Shown one piece after another: positions 27,824-37,566 of a DNA stretch of 64,000 bases. The notes beneath the pieces are model-generated. The model searched no databases, had not been told where the DNA came from, and saw only the letters and a list, made by a program, of their open reading frames with translations. The position numbers and the translations under genes are program-made. Position 1 is the stretch's first letter. Every line of letters begins with the position of its first letter. This stretch comes from Hyphomicrobiales bacterium. Lineage in GTDB: Bacteria; Pseudomonadota; Alphaproteobacteria; Rhizobiales; RI-29. The DNA is taken from positions 62,001-126,000 of the forward strand of contig WGLQ01000014.1 in NCBI GenBank assembly GCA_016125495.1, given 5' to 3'.

Positions 27824-28774
27824 TCAGTAGCTGCCCCGGATTTCCAGAGCGGTCGCGATCGCCTTTCCGGCCGGCTGACCGTCGAACGTCGTGACGCCCG
27901 CGAGCCAGGGCATCATGGCCTTCGGGTTCTTCTTCAACCAGGCCGCGGCGGCCTTGTCGGCGTCGGCACCGTCATTGAGGATGGCGCCCATGATCTCGTT
28001 CTCCATCTCGAGGCTGAAGACGAGATTGCCCAGCAGCTTGCCGAGGTTCGGGCATTCCTTCGCCAGACCGGCGCGCACGTTGGTGTAGACAGTCGCGCCG
28101 CCGTAGTTGGGGCCGAACACGTCGTCACCGCCCTCCAGATAGGCCATCTCGAAGTTGGCGTTCATCGGATGCGGGGCCCAGCCGAGGAAGACGATGTGGT
28201 CCTTCTTCTTCACGGCGCGCGCGACCTGGGCGAGCATGCCCTGTTCGGAGCTCTCGACCACCTCGAAGCCCGAAAGGCCGAACATGTCCTTTTCGATCAT
28301 GCCGAGGATTAGGCGGTTACCGTCGTTGCCGGGCTCGATGCCGTAGATGTTGCCGCCGAGCTGCTCGCGGAACTTGGCGATGTCGGCAAAGCTCTTGAGG
28401 CCGGCCTCGTAGGTGTAGCGCGGCACGGCGAGCGTGTATTTGGCGCCCTCGAGGTTGGCGCGCACCGACTCGACGGAGCCGTCGTCGAGGTACGGCTTGA
28501 GGTCGGCTTCCATGGTCGGCATCCAGTTGCCGAGGAAGACGTCGATGTCCTTGTTCTTCAGTGAGGCGTAGGTGACCGGTACGGAGAGGATCTTGGTGTC
28601 GGTCTCGTAGCCGAGTGCCCGGAGCACGGTGGAGGTTGCCGCCGTCGTCGCCGTGATGTCGGTCCAGCCGACATCGGCAAAGCGCACCGTCTTGCAGCTG
28701 GCGGGCTCGCTCGCCAACGCCGGCGCCGCCGAAATCGAGACGGCCGTCAGACCGATCAAAAGGAGTGTTCGCAT
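27824..28774 (-). CDS. choX: Choline ABC transporter periplasmic binding protein
   Basis: This OpuAC/ChoX-family binding protein has 316 residues, with signal MRTLLLIGLTAVSISAAPA and cleavage after ALA. Aromatic residues that would cage a quaternary amine sit in DVGWTDITA, LGNWMPTM and LGWAPHPMN. The start at 28774 follows GGGAGCCAGGA. It is the first gene of choX-choW-choV-flavin reductase-GNAT. ChoX is known to bind choline with high affinity in Sinorhizobium; substrate here is taken from similarity. Confidence 0.93.
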   Translation of the reverse strand: MRTLLLIGLTAVSISAAPALASEPASCKTVRFADVGWTDITATTAATSTVLRALGYETDTKILSVPVTYASLKNKDIDVFLGNWMPTMEADLKPYLDDGSVESVRANLEGAKYTLAVPRYTYEAGLKSFADIAKFREQLGGNIYGIEPGNDGNRLILGMIEKDMFGLSGFEVVESSEQGMLAQVARAVKKKDHIVFLGWAPHPMNANFEMAYLEGGDDVFGPNYGGATVYTNVRAGLAKECPNLGKLLGNLVFSLEMENEIMGAILNDGADADKAAAAWLKKNPKAMMPWLAGVTTFDGQPAGKAIATALEIRGSY

Positions 28775-28840
28775 TCCTGGCTCCCTATCTTGCGCGTCGT
28801 TGATCGACTTTCTCGCGATCATGCCACCCTAGCAAGCCTT

Positions 28841-28853
28841 TCGCAGATTGCGA
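28841..28853. promoter_or_regulatory. Short inverted repeat upstream of choX
   Basis: TCGCAGATTGCGA is a perfect 5-bp inverted repeat with a 3-base spacer, 67 bases before the choX start. It could be an operator half-site pair for a choline-responsive repressor, but I see no independent support. Confidence 0.25.
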
Positions 28854-28883
28854 GCCCGTCGTGCACGGTCGGCCGGTGCCGCT

Positions 28884-29591
28884 TCAATAGCGATAGTCGA
28901 GCAATGCGATCTCGCGAGCGTACCAGCCAGCGACGAGGTCGCGGCTCGCCTCGTCGTAGAAGGCGCGGTAGTCGGTGGTTCCGCCCTTGGAGGCGTTGAC
29001 CCGTGGCAAGGCCACCTGATCGTTTACGCCGGCACGCCGCATGGCCTCGGCGAAGTCCTCCTCGAGGCTCTCGTAGCGGCCGAGGAAGTCGACAGCCACC
29101 TCGCCATCGATCGAATAGAGATCGAAGTTGTCGACGAAGGCGCGCCTGCGGTCGGCGAGGAAGCGCGGGAAGTCCGGTCGCTCGCCTGCCGCCTTCGACT
29201 TCGTCTTGTAGCGGTACCAGGAGACCTGCCGGTCCCACGGATTGCGCTCGAAGGCGAATTTGAAATAGCTCGCCCAGACGTCGTCACCGAGATAGGCCTT
29301 CACACGCCACGCCGGCATATGGTCGTAATAGCCGACGCTTGGATGATAATGACGCTCCGGCCTCCCAGCGAGGCGCTTCCACCAGGCGCGCCGCGGCACC
29401 AGAGGATGCGAGAGGCGGTAGTTCTGCGGCCCACGGCCGGCCGTCTCCCGGCGCTCGCCTTCGATCCAGCTCTGGATCGGCGTGATGATGTCGTCGACCC
29501 CACAGATCGCAGAAAGCGCCACCTCGATGCTGGTGCCGGCGGTCTTCTGCGTCTTGATGAAGATGAAGCGATGGGCGTGCGAGACGATCAT
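28884..29591 (-). CDS. Sulfotransferase-like protein
   Basis: This 235-residue protein has the PAPS 5'-phosphosulfate loop at its N-terminus (FIFIKTQKTAGTSIEVAL). The 3'-phosphate region is KFAFERNPWDRQVSWYRY. This matches the bacterial sulfotransferase-2 / HNK-1-like group, which transfers sulfate to carbohydrates or small molecules. The start at 29591 (MIVSHAHRF) follows GGAGTCC. It stands between a TerB gene and the cho operon on the same strand. The acceptor is unknown. Confidence 0.87.
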   Translation of the reverse strand: MIVSHAHRFIFIKTQKTAGTSIEVALSAICGVDDIITPIQSWIEGERRETAGRGPQNYRLSHPLVPRRAWWKRLAGRPERHYHPSVGYYDHMPAWRVKAYLGDDVWASYFKFAFERNPWDRQVSWYRYKTKSKAAGERPDFPRFLADRRRAFVDNFDLYSIDGEVAVDFLGRYESLEEDFAEAMRRAGVNDQVALPRVNASKGGTTDYRAFYDEASRDLVAGWYAREIALLDYRY

Positions 29592-29649
29592 GGGCGGACT
29601 CCACACGCCAACGGGATCACCCCGCGATGCGCCCGGCCAGGCCTGCCCG

Positions 29650-30024
29650 TCAAGGGGCCACCCGCTCCAGCACGGCCTTGTAATGGATCTCCGGCATGTC
29701 GATGGCTCGAGCGATCTCGGCGAGCTTCTTGCGCTCGCCCGCCGCGATGACACCATCGCAGAGAAGAACCCGATAGGCCGCGGTGATGAGCTGTTCCCGA
29801 TCATTGCGCCCGAGGGCGGCCGCGCTCTCCTTGAGGTAAGCGATCGTCTCGTACTGGCCCGCCGCCCGGGCCGCCATGGTCGCATCGATCATCTCGTCGG
29901 CGAGCGGCTCGCCCGTCATCTCGAGATAGATCTCGCGGATCGTCTGGCGCTCGCAGTCCTCGAGCTTGTCGTCCGCGCTGGCCATCGAGATCATCGCCCG
30001 CAGCAGGGCTTCGTTGCGTTGCAT
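29650..30024 (-). CDS. TerB-family protein
   Basis: This small all-helical protein of 124 residues is of the tellurite-resistance TerB type. Two acidic loops lie in SADDKLEDCERQTIREIY and LLCDGVIAAGERKKLAEI, in the place where TerB binds metal. The start at 30024 (MQRNEALL) follows GGGAGCC. It stands alone, with no other ter genes. A second TerB-like domain occurs in the DjlA-like protein at 20244-20960. Confidence 0.85.
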   Translation of the reverse strand: MQRNEALLRAMISMASADDKLEDCERQTIREIYLEMTGEPLADEMIDATMAARAAGQYETIAYLKESAAALGRNDREQLITAAYRVLLCDGVIAAGERKKLAEIARAIDMPEIHYKAVLERVAP

Positions 30025-30095
30025 CAGTGTCCGGCTCCCATTCCTTCGTACCGTGCCGCCCGGACCGGGGCTCATGAAGCGATCCATGCCGAGGG

Positions 30096-32084
30096 TCAAG
30101 CGCTCGACGCGCCCCTGTTGGCGATCGCCGCGAGAGATTCGGCCAGCCCCGTGACCTCGCCCGCTCCCGCCGGCACCTCGATGCGGGCGCCATCGAAATC
30201 AGAACCGATCGGCTCGAACGCGCCGCCGAGATGCCGCGCGAGGAACGCCTCGGTCGCGGCATTGAAGGCCAAACGATTTTCGGGCCGTGCAAAACCGTGC
30301 CCTTCGTCGGGAAACAGCATGTAGGTCACGGCCAGCCCCTTCGCCTGCATGGCCGTGACGATCTGATCCGACTCGGCCTGCTTGACGCGGGGATCGTTTG
30401 CTCCCTGGCCGATCAACAGAGGCCGCACGATCATGTCGGCTTTGTGGACTGGCGAGCGCGCCCGGAGGAAAGCGAGGCCATCCGCCGTTCGGGGATCACC
30501 GATCCGGCGCACCATGTTCTCGTAGAACGACTTCCAATAGGGTGGAACGGTCGCGAGCAGCGTCTCGAGGTTGGACGGGCCGACGATATCGACACCGCAG
30601 GCAAAAACCTCGGGCGTGAACGTCAGACCGACGAGAGTGGCATAGCCGCCGTACGAGCCGCCCATGATGGCGATGCGTTCACGCGCGGCATACCCGTTCG
30701 AGACCGCCCATTCGACGGCATCGATGAGATCGTCGTGCATCCGACCGGCCCACTCGCCGTCGCCGGCATTGAGGAACCTTTTTCCGAAGCCGGTCGAGCC
30801 GCGAAAATTGACCGAGAGCACCGCGTAGCCGCGATCCGCCAGCCACTGGTGCACCGGATTGAAGCCGTAGGCATCCCGCGACCAGGGACCACCGTGGACG
30901 TAGAGCACCATGGGCGGCGGACTGGCGGGGCGGGGCGGCAACGCGTCCTCGTCGATCTCGCCGCCTGGATGCTCCGGCAGTGTCAGGTAGGCGGTGAGGC
31001 GCAAGCCATCGCGCGAGGGCAAGGCGAAGGGATGCATCGAGCGCAGTGGCGCATCGGCCAGCTCCGGGCGCGTCTCGAACAGCGGCTCGAGCGTGCGACC
31101 GGCGCGGTCATAGAGGAAATACCGCCCCGGATCGCGCGCGCCGCCGCTCGCCACCACCCAGTGGGTATCGGCGAGCGTGCTGCGGATGATCGTCGGATCG
31201 CCCGCGAGTTTTCCCTCGAGGAAGGCGAGATCATCGCGAACCGCTGGCCCGACCGCATGCCAGCGATTGCGCAGATCGGTGACGGCATAGGCTTCGAGCA
31301 TGCGGGTCTTGGGGTGCCGTAGCGTTCCCGTGACATCGGCGATCGGCGATGCGGCGATCTCCACCGGCTCGCTACCCGCCTTGAGCGCCATGCGACAGAG
31401 CGCGGCCGTATCCCGTCCGACAGAGGACACCAGCAGCACGCTTTCGCCCCCTCCCTCGAGGCCGATGATCCCTGAGCTGAGCGCATCCTCGTAGCCGAAG
31501 GTGATGAAAGGCTCCGTATCGCCGTCGTTCCAGAGCAACGCCTCCGACCCCCCATCCGGCAGCGAACGTCCGACCAGCCGCACGCGGTGCTCGTCATCGA
31601 GCGTGAAGGCCGCCCATTGGCCTTCGTTGCACAGGATGAGTTCGCGCTCGCCGCTCGCGAGATCGAGCCGGTAGAGGTCGTGCCAAGCCTTGTCCCGCTC
31701 GTTGAGGCCGATGATGATCTCGCCCGGCCGCCGCCAGCTCGAAGCGATCTGGCGGGCCTGGACGCCGTCGATTGGCGTCAGGTCGCGCGACGGGCCGCCA
31801 TCCAGGCCGACCGAGTGGAACCGCCAGTTCTCGTCGCCCGCCTTGTCCTGGGCATAGAGGATCCACGCCGCGTCCCACGACCAACCGTAGCTGCGGATGC
31901 CACGTGACCGGTCTCGCGTGACGACGCGTGCCGCCTCGAGGTTGTCCAATGGCGCCACCCAGACGTTGAGCACACCCTCATCGGGCGCGATCCAGGAGAG
32001 ATGGCGCATGTCCGGGGAAAGCCGGCACATCGTGCGATCGGGGTTGCCGAACAGTTTGCGCCGGGCGATGAGGGAGCGGGGCAT
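30096..32084 (-). CDS. S9 family peptidase (acylaminoacyl-peptidase / dipeptidyl type)
   Basis: This serine peptidase of 662 residues has an N-terminal beta-propeller (about 1-370) that restricts access to peptides. A C-terminal alpha/beta-hydrolase follows. The nucleophile is in IMGGSYGGYATLV, the aspartate region is GQGANDPRVKQ and the histidine FPDEGHGFA. The lid/entry region MVLYVHGGPWSRDAYGF is typical of S9C. No signal peptide is visible. The start MPRSLIARRKLFGNPD at 32084 follows GAAGGAACC. It is divergent from the ELM1-family gene. Confidence 0.93.
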   Translation of the reverse strand: MPRSLIARRKLFGNPDRTMCRLSPDMRHLSWIAPDEGVLNVWVAPLDNLEAARVVTRDRSRGIRSYGWSWDAAWILYAQDKAGDENWRFHSVGLDGGPSRDLTPIDGVQARQIASSWRRPGEIIIGLNERDKAWHDLYRLDLASGERELILCNEGQWAAFTLDDEHRVRLVGRSLPDGGSEALLWNDGDTEPFITFGYEDALSSGIIGLEGGGESVLLVSSVGRDTAALCRMALKAGSEPVEIAASPIADVTGTLRHPKTRMLEAYAVTDLRNRWHAVGPAVRDDLAFLEGKLAGDPTIIRSTLADTHWVVASGGARDPGRYFLYDRAGRTLEPLFETRPELADAPLRSMHPFALPSRDGLRLTAYLTLPEHPGGEIDEDALPPRPASPPPMVLYVHGGPWSRDAYGFNPVHQWLADRGYAVLSVNFRGSTGFGKRFLNAGDGEWAGRMHDDLIDAVEWAVSNGYAARERIAIMGGSYGGYATLVGLTFTPEVFACGVDIVGPSNLETLLATVPPYWKSFYENMVRRIGDPRTADGLAFLRARSPVHKADMIVRPLLIGQGANDPRVKQAESDQIVTAMQAKGLAVTYMLFPDEGHGFARPENRLAFNAATEAFLARHLGGAFEPIGSDFDGARIEVPAGAGEVTGLAESLAAIANRGASSA

Positions 32085-32318
32085 CGGGGTTCCTTCTCTT
32101 GCGCTGACCAGTGTCGCGACGCGTGCGTGGGGACGCCAGACGACCGATTGTTCCATAGCAGCGCCGGCTCGCCATATCGACCCCACGCCTGCCGCGCACG
32201 ATTGGGCAAAGCCTGGCGGACCGGCGGTGGACCCGGTTTCGGTCGGCTGGCACGGTCATCGTGTGCGACCGCTCACCAGACCATGGCGAGCGCCGGCCCG
32301 CACTGGAGGTCCAACACC

Positions 32319-33353
32319 GTGCCCGCAGACTTGCGCATTCTGATCCTCTCGGACGGTCGGCCGGGCCATTATCATCTTTCGGAGGGCGTTGCGGCAGCCA
32401 TCGCCCGCAAGCGGCCGGTGGCTGTGACGAGTGTCACGATCGCTCGGCGCGCGCTGGCGAGCCCCATGGTGCTGCGCGCGATGATCGGTGCCGGCCTTCC
32501 ACCCGGCCTGGTACTGACTGCCGGCTACCGACTCGCCACACCACTCCCTCCAGCCGATCTCGTGATCTCGGCCGGAGGCCATACGCTCGCCGCCAACATT
32601 GCCGCGGCACGCCATCTCGCCGTACCCAACATCTTCTGCGGCACCATTCGCTGGGCTCCCGCGGAGGCCTTTGCGGCGGTGGTCTCCTCCTATGAAAAGC
32701 ACTCGGGTCGGCCGCGCCACATCATCGCGCTCAAACCCTCGCGTCTCGACCCCGATGCCAACTTGGGCGCCCGCTCGCGCCGCCCGCTGTCGCGGCAAGC
32801 CCCACCGCGCACCATTGGCCTCCTCGTCGGCGGGCCCTCCGGACGTTTTGCCTACCAGCCTGAGGAATGGCAGCACCTCGCCCGCCTCTTGGCCGACGTT
32901 GCCGCGAAATGGGGCACGCGGTGGGTGATCTCGACCTCACGCCGCACGCCCGCAGCCGCAGCCGATCTCTTTGCGGGCCTTGCGGGGGAGCCCTATGTAG
33001 CGGACGTGCTCGACTTTCGCACGGCGGGTCCCGGAACCCTCGCGCGCGTGTTCTCCGTGGCCGAGGCGATCGTCTGCACCGCGGATTCCAGCACCATGAT
33101 GTCGGAGGCGGTCGCCATGCGCCTGCCCGTCGTCGGCGTTCATCCCATCGTCTCGGACTACAAGGGCGAGGAACGCGACTACCGCGCGATGATGGAGGCC
33201 AAAGGATGGGTGCGCTCGCTGGCCCTCGAATCGCTCGACGCCGACGGTCTCGTGGCGGCACTGCTCGCCGTGACGCCGATGGTCGAGAATCCGCTGGATC
33301 ACCTCGCCAGCGCCCTGGCCGATCTCGTGCCGGGGCTGCGCGTTCCTGCTTGA
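32319..33353 (+). CDS. Mitochondrial-fission-ELM1-like family protein
   Basis: This protein of 344 residues belongs to the family named after plant ELM1, widespread in alphaproteobacteria. It looks like a GT-B-fold nucleotide-sugar-binding protein: ILILSDGRPGHYHLSEG near the start, ADLVISAGGHTLAANIA, IGLLVGGPSGRFAYQ and CTADSSTMMSEAVAMRLPV. The start is GTG at 32319 because GGAGG stands 8 bases before it; the ATG at 32283 has no ribosome site. The bacterial function is not known to me. The gene is convergent with the giant AsmA-like gene, 47 bases apart. Confidence 0.87.
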   Translation: MPADLRILILSDGRPGHYHLSEGVAAAIARKRPVAVTSVTIARRALASPMVLRAMIGAGLPPGLVLTAGYRLATPLPPADLVISAGGHTLAANIAAARHLAVPNIFCGTIRWAPAEAFAAVVSSYEKHSGRPRHIIALKPSRLDPDANLGARSRRPLSRQAPPRTIGLLVGGPSGRFAYQPEEWQHLARLLADVAAKWGTRWVISTSRRTPAAAADLFAGLAGEPYVADVLDFRTAGPGTLARVFSVAEAIVCTADSSTMMSEAVAMRLPVVGVHPIVSDYKGEERDYRAMMEAKGWVRSLALESLDADGLVAALLAVTPMVENPLDHLASALADLVPGLRVPA

Positions 33354-33400
33354 GGTGGCGTCCCGGGGCGTTCGCCTTGGCAACCCAAGAACGCAACCAC

Positions 33401-36400
33401 TCAGCGATCTGACTGGCCGACCCAGGTCCCCAAACCCCGCGATGTCGGCCGGGCGCGTGGGATGTTCGGAGCGATGGTGTTGGAATCGTCGAGAATCCAC
33501 CCCTGCCCGACAACCGCGGAGCCTGCCGGCACCGGCTGCGGTTGCGGCAGCGCCGGCCCCTCGACAACCGTGCCGCGCGGGACGTCATCCACGCCGACCG
33601 TGCTCACACCATCCTCCCCGAAGACCTGCGAGGCGCTGCTTTCATCGCCATCGCCACTCCCCGTCGCACGCCGGGCCGTGCGCGGCGCCCCGACCGCCGC
33701 AATGGGCGGTGGTGGCGGAGGCTGGAACTCGAAGATCTGCCGAAAGATGCCAGGGATGGCCATGGTGATCGGATTGACCACCACCTGCGGGTTCTCCAGC
33801 CGCCCGTTGATCGCAAAGGCGAGACCGATCAGCCCTTCACCGGGCCGGCCCGTCAGCAACCCTCCGATGATCGGGAAATTGCGGAAGGCGGCATTGATAC
33901 CGTAAGCCGGCACATACGTGCCCCCGAGGTGAACCGACTCGTTGTTGAAATCCACAAAGCCGCGCATCGTCGCCCCGAGGGCTGGACCGTTGACGTAGGC
34001 ATCCTGCATGATGAAACGGCCTTGTCCGACCGAGAAGGGGACATAGAGCTGGTCGAAGCCGATCTTGAGCCGCTCGGTTCGCGTCCGACCGCTGCCGCCG
34101 CTTCGATCGCGCGAGGCGGTTGCCGAATAATCCGTCGAGATGTCGCGCTCCACGGGATCGCCGAGAAGCGCGAAGTCCTGGGTCCAGAGGGTCCCGGTGC
34201 GGGTCTCGCCCTCATCGTCGAGGTTGACTTTCAGCGAGGCGCTGCCGCCGATGATCCCGTCATAGAACCCCACCAGGCGATAGGCTGATCCGGCATCGTT
34301 GGTCTGGGCGATGAACTCGCGCTTGCCGTTTTCGTTGCGGGTGAGGCGCACGCCGATCTCGGCCCCTTTCTCGAGGTTGCCGAGAGCCTCGAAGGAGACC
34401 AGCACATCCGCCCGCTTCTGCGCGCGCAGCCGAAGGTTGTAGATGTTCACCTGCGAGTAGCCGACCACGGTGTCGATCTCGGCCTCGATGTCGACCCCCA
34501 ACCCGGCCTGGGCCTTCGGAATGGTGCGCTGTCCGAGCTGCTCGGCCGCGAACAACGAGCGAAAGAAGGCGCGACCGTCGTAGGTCCGTCCGCGCGCCCT
34601 GATCCGCCAGATGTCGTCGACACCGCGTTCGCCATCGATCTCGAGCTGGGTGAGGATATTGAGCTGGAAATCCGGGAAGCGAAACGCCTTCAACTGGTTG
34701 TCCGGCCCGATCGAAGCCCAGCCCTCGATGCCGAGTGGATCGCCGGCGATCTTGAGATTCTGCAATTCGATGCCGCCATCCAGCGCGGGAACCAGCCGAG
34801 CCTCGAGCACGGCGCGTTGACCGGGCGGTTTGCGCCAGGAGAGACCTTCGATGAGCAGCATGGCCTGCGTGAAGTCGGCCTGGAGTTCGATCTCGGGGTG
34901 CCTGCCCGGACCAGCGCGCAGCGACACCTCCACCGGCACACGCCCGCGCACGAGATGGTTGATCGGGATGCCGAGCTGCTCGCGGTCGGCGGCATCGAGT
35001 TCCGCCATGATGCGGAGCGCCGGCCGTTCTCTGCGCTCGTCACCGTGCAGGTTCAGCCAGTGGACGCGGGCCGGTATCCCGTTCAGCAGAACATCGCCCT
35101 TGAGCTCGGTCGCGCTGGCCCCGAGATCGATGCCGATCTCCCCGCTCGTGATGCGGACGCCGGCGATGACCTCGCCGATGGTCACCTCACTGAGCCGCAG
35201 GCGCCCTTGTGGTCGGACATCGGACCAGCGCGCGGAGGCCGCGAGCGGCACCACGAGCGACAGCTTGGCCTCGCCCTTGCCGTCGAGGCGTGTCACGAGC
35301 CCGAGCTGATCATCCACGGCCTTGATGCCACGCTGGCTGGCATAACGCCCGAACGTTCCGGCTTGGCCCTCGGCGTGGAAGCTGATGAGCGCGGTTGCAT
35401 CGTCCGCGTTGTAGTTCCCGACCGTCGCCTCGATGCGCGACAGTTCGATGGCGTCGCTGGTTCCAGCCAGCGGCAGGCGGCCGATATCGGCGATGGCATG
35501 CACGCGCTTGCCACTGACGCGCAGGTCGACGGATTCCAGCTCCGCCGGAGCGACACCCTCGGCAAATCCGATCGCCGCGTTGTCGATCACGGCCTGTAGG
35601 TTCACCGCCTCCTCGCGCACGCCCTGCCCGGACGCGAGCTGCCGGATCTCGTCCGGCCGCAGCGACAGCGCGACGTCGGCCTGGCGCACGGTGGCCCGCT
35701 CGACGGACGCGAGCAACCAGCTCCGCGTGTGGGGCGCCATCGCACGCGGCCAGAGGCGCTTGATCGTGTCGACGCCGAGATCGGTGCCACGGATCGCGAT
35801 CTGCACGCCGTCGTCGCCGGTCACCCGTCCGCGCATGGCGACCTCGCCACGCGTAAAGCCGACGCGGACCTGCTCGAAACCGACGGCCGCCTGCCCGATG
35901 TCGATCGTGCCCCGCGCGGTCAACCGCTCGATCGGCTCCGCGCCGATCCCGTCCGGCCCCTGAATGCGCCCGTCGCGTCCGGACAGCTCGAAGTTCCATT
36001 GCTCGTTTTGCCCCGAGACCGAGGCGGCAGGCAGGAAATACCCCGACAGGGTGGCCTCGCTCGCTTCGCCGCGGATGGTCGAATCGAGCAGGTCCCAGCG
36101 GTTGCCATCGCGCACGTAGCGCAACCGCACCGAGCCGCCCCGGATGTTGATCGCATCGTCGAACAGGCTGCCGACGAGGACGCGCCCCGCGGCCAGCTCG
36201 AGATCGAAGGCGGCATCGCGCACCTCGCCCTCGGTGGTCAGGACAGTGCGGATCTCGCCGGCGATCGGCGTCTCGAGGCTATTGAGCAATCCCAGCGCAC
36301 CGTACAATTCCCCGAGCATGCTCGGCACGAAGCCGTCCACCTGCACGCGCAGCCGAAGCCGGCGGAACTTCTCGGATTCGTCGATCAAGAAGCCCAGTCG

Positions 36401-37312
36401 CCAGGGGCCCTGCGGCGAAAGGATGCTCCCGGCGCCGAGGATCTCGCTGCGGCGCTGGCGGTGCGCAAGATCGACCGTGTACTCGGGGACAGTGAGGTAG
36501 AGTTCGCCCTGGCCGTGGTCGACCATGACCACGGCATCCTCGACGGCGAATTGCGTGAGATAGGAACCGACACCCTCACGGCGCCTGGCGCCAGCCAGGA
36601 CCTTGGCGAAGGCAGCCGCAAGGCCAATCCTGGACGAAGTGTCCTGCGGCGCGATTTCCACCCGGGATGGCGCGCCTGCATCCTCGGCCAGCGGCACACC
36701 ATCCGAGCCGGCAACCGGCGCGCCCCCTTCGTTCGCACTCCCATCCGCCGGGCGGACACTGGAACCTTCCTGGCCGAAGCCGATCGCGAGCCCCTCCTCG
36801 TCGTCGTAGACGAGAAGCAGGCGTGGGCGGATGAAACTGATCCTCTCGGGCGCCAGCCGACCGGCCAGCAACGCCGCCAGACTGATGTCGACGGACGCGA
36901 AAGGCGCACGACCGACCGTGACACCGTTCCCGTCGCGCACCGTGAGGTCGCGCAGGCGGAACTGGATACCACGCCCCTTCTCGCCGTACTGGACGACCGC
37001 GTCACCGATATCGAGCGCGATGCCGTCGAGTTCCGCATTGATCGCCCGCTCGATCGGCATCACCAGCGAGGCGAACTGCATCGGGCCCTCGACGAGGCGC
37101 ATGTGCAGCAGGGCACCGGCACAGGCGAGCGCGAAAAGCATGGTTCCGAGCAACGCCGCCGCCCAGATGAGGGAGTGGCGTGCGGTCCGCCGCAACTGCA
37201 CCGGATGGAGTCCGCTCGCCGGACGCGACGCGGGCACGCCCGTCAGCGTGACGAGTGCTCTGCCCTTGGTCGTCGGCACGGGCAGTTTGGTTTTCGAACT
37301 CGTCCCGCTCAA
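33401..37312 (-). CDS. Large AsmA/YhdP-like envelope protein (DUF3971)
   Basis: This 1303-residue protein has one N-terminal membrane helix (SLIWAAALLGTMLFALACAG, about 47-67). A very long periplasmic region of repeated beta-strands follows, ending in an AsmA-like C-terminal segment (GATMRGFVDFNNESVHLGGTY...INAAFRNFPIIGGLL). This is the DUF3971/YhdP architecture, a member of the bridge-like lipid transporters thought to move phospholipids to the outer membrane. The tail after about 1210 is Pro/Ala-rich and disordered. The start is TTG at 37312, after GAGGGG; no better ATG precedes the helix. It is divergent from the peroxiredoxin gene. Confidence 0.9.
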   Translation of the reverse strand: MSGTSSKTKLPVPTTKGRALVTLTGVPASRPASGLHPVQLRRTARHSLIWAAALLGTMLFALACAGALLHMRLVEGPMQFASLVMPIERAINAELDGIALDIGDAVVQYGEKGRGIQFRLRDLTVRDGNGVTVGRAPFASVDISLAALLAGRLAPERISFIRPRLLLVYDDEEGLAIGFGQEGSSVRPADGSANEGGAPVAGSDGVPLAEDAGAPSRVEIAPQDTSSRIGLAAAFAKVLAGARRREGVGSYLTQFAVEDAVVMVDHGQGELYLTVPEYTVDLAHRQRRSEILGAGSILSPQGPWRLGFLIDESEKFRRLRLRVQVDGFVPSMLGELYGALGLLNSLETPIAGEIRTVLTTEGEVRDAAFDLELAAGRVLVGSLFDDAINIRGGSVRLRYVRDGNRWDLLDSTIRGEASEATLSGYFLPAASVSGQNEQWNFELSGRDGRIQGPDGIGAEPIERLTARGTIDIGQAAVGFEQVRVGFTRGEVAMRGRVTGDDGVQIAIRGTDLGVDTIKRLWPRAMAPHTRSWLLASVERATVRQADVALSLRPDEIRQLASGQGVREEAVNLQAVIDNAAIGFAEGVAPAELESVDLRVSGKRVHAIADIGRLPLAGTSDAIELSRIEATVGNYNADDATALISFHAEGQAGTFGRYASQRGIKAVDDQLGLVTRLDGKGEAKLSLVVPLAASARWSDVRPQGRLRLSEVTIGEVIAGVRITSGEIGIDLGASATELKGDVLLNGIPARVHWLNLHGDERRERPALRIMAELDAADREQLGIPINHLVRGRVPVEVSLRAGPGRHPEIELQADFTQAMLLIEGLSWRKPPGQRAVLEARLVPALDGGIELQNLKIAGDPLGIEGWASIGPDNQLKAFRFPDFQLNILTQLEIDGERGVDDIWRIRARGRTYDGRAFFRSLFAAEQLGQRTIPKAQAGLGVDIEAEIDTVVGYSQVNIYNLRLRAQKRADVLVSFEALGNLEKGAEIGVRLTRNENGKREFIAQTNDAGSAYRLVGFYDGIIGGSASLKVNLDDEGETRTGTLWTQDFALLGDPVERDISTDYSATASRDRSGGSGRTRTERLKIGFDQLYVPFSVGQGRFIMQDAYVNGPALGATMRGFVDFNNESVHLGGTYVPAYGINAAFRNFPIIGGLLTGRPGEGLIGLAFAINGRLENPQVVVNPITMAIPGIFRQIFEFQPPPPPPIAAVGAPRTARRATGSGDGDESSASQVFGEDGVSTVGVDDVPRGTVVEGPALPQPQPVPAGSAVVGQGWILDDSNTIAPNIPRARPTSRGLGTWVGQSDR

Positions 37313-37566
37313 GCTACGGGGCCCCTCTTAGGGCGCATCGCGCCAAAGATCGATGCAAGGCCGCACCGAGCCGCCAAGCCGCGGGCGTCCAATCCCGACC
37401 ACCGGCCGACCGCTCCGGAACCGCTGGTGCGCCCCGCTCACCATCGCCTCGAGCAGATGCCGCATGCCGCCCCAGGCCTATGGGCAAGCGTGCGCGATCC
37501 GCCGCACTCGTGTACGCGTAGCCGAAGTTGCAACCATAACATGGACGAAAGCGAGGCGGTTTCACG

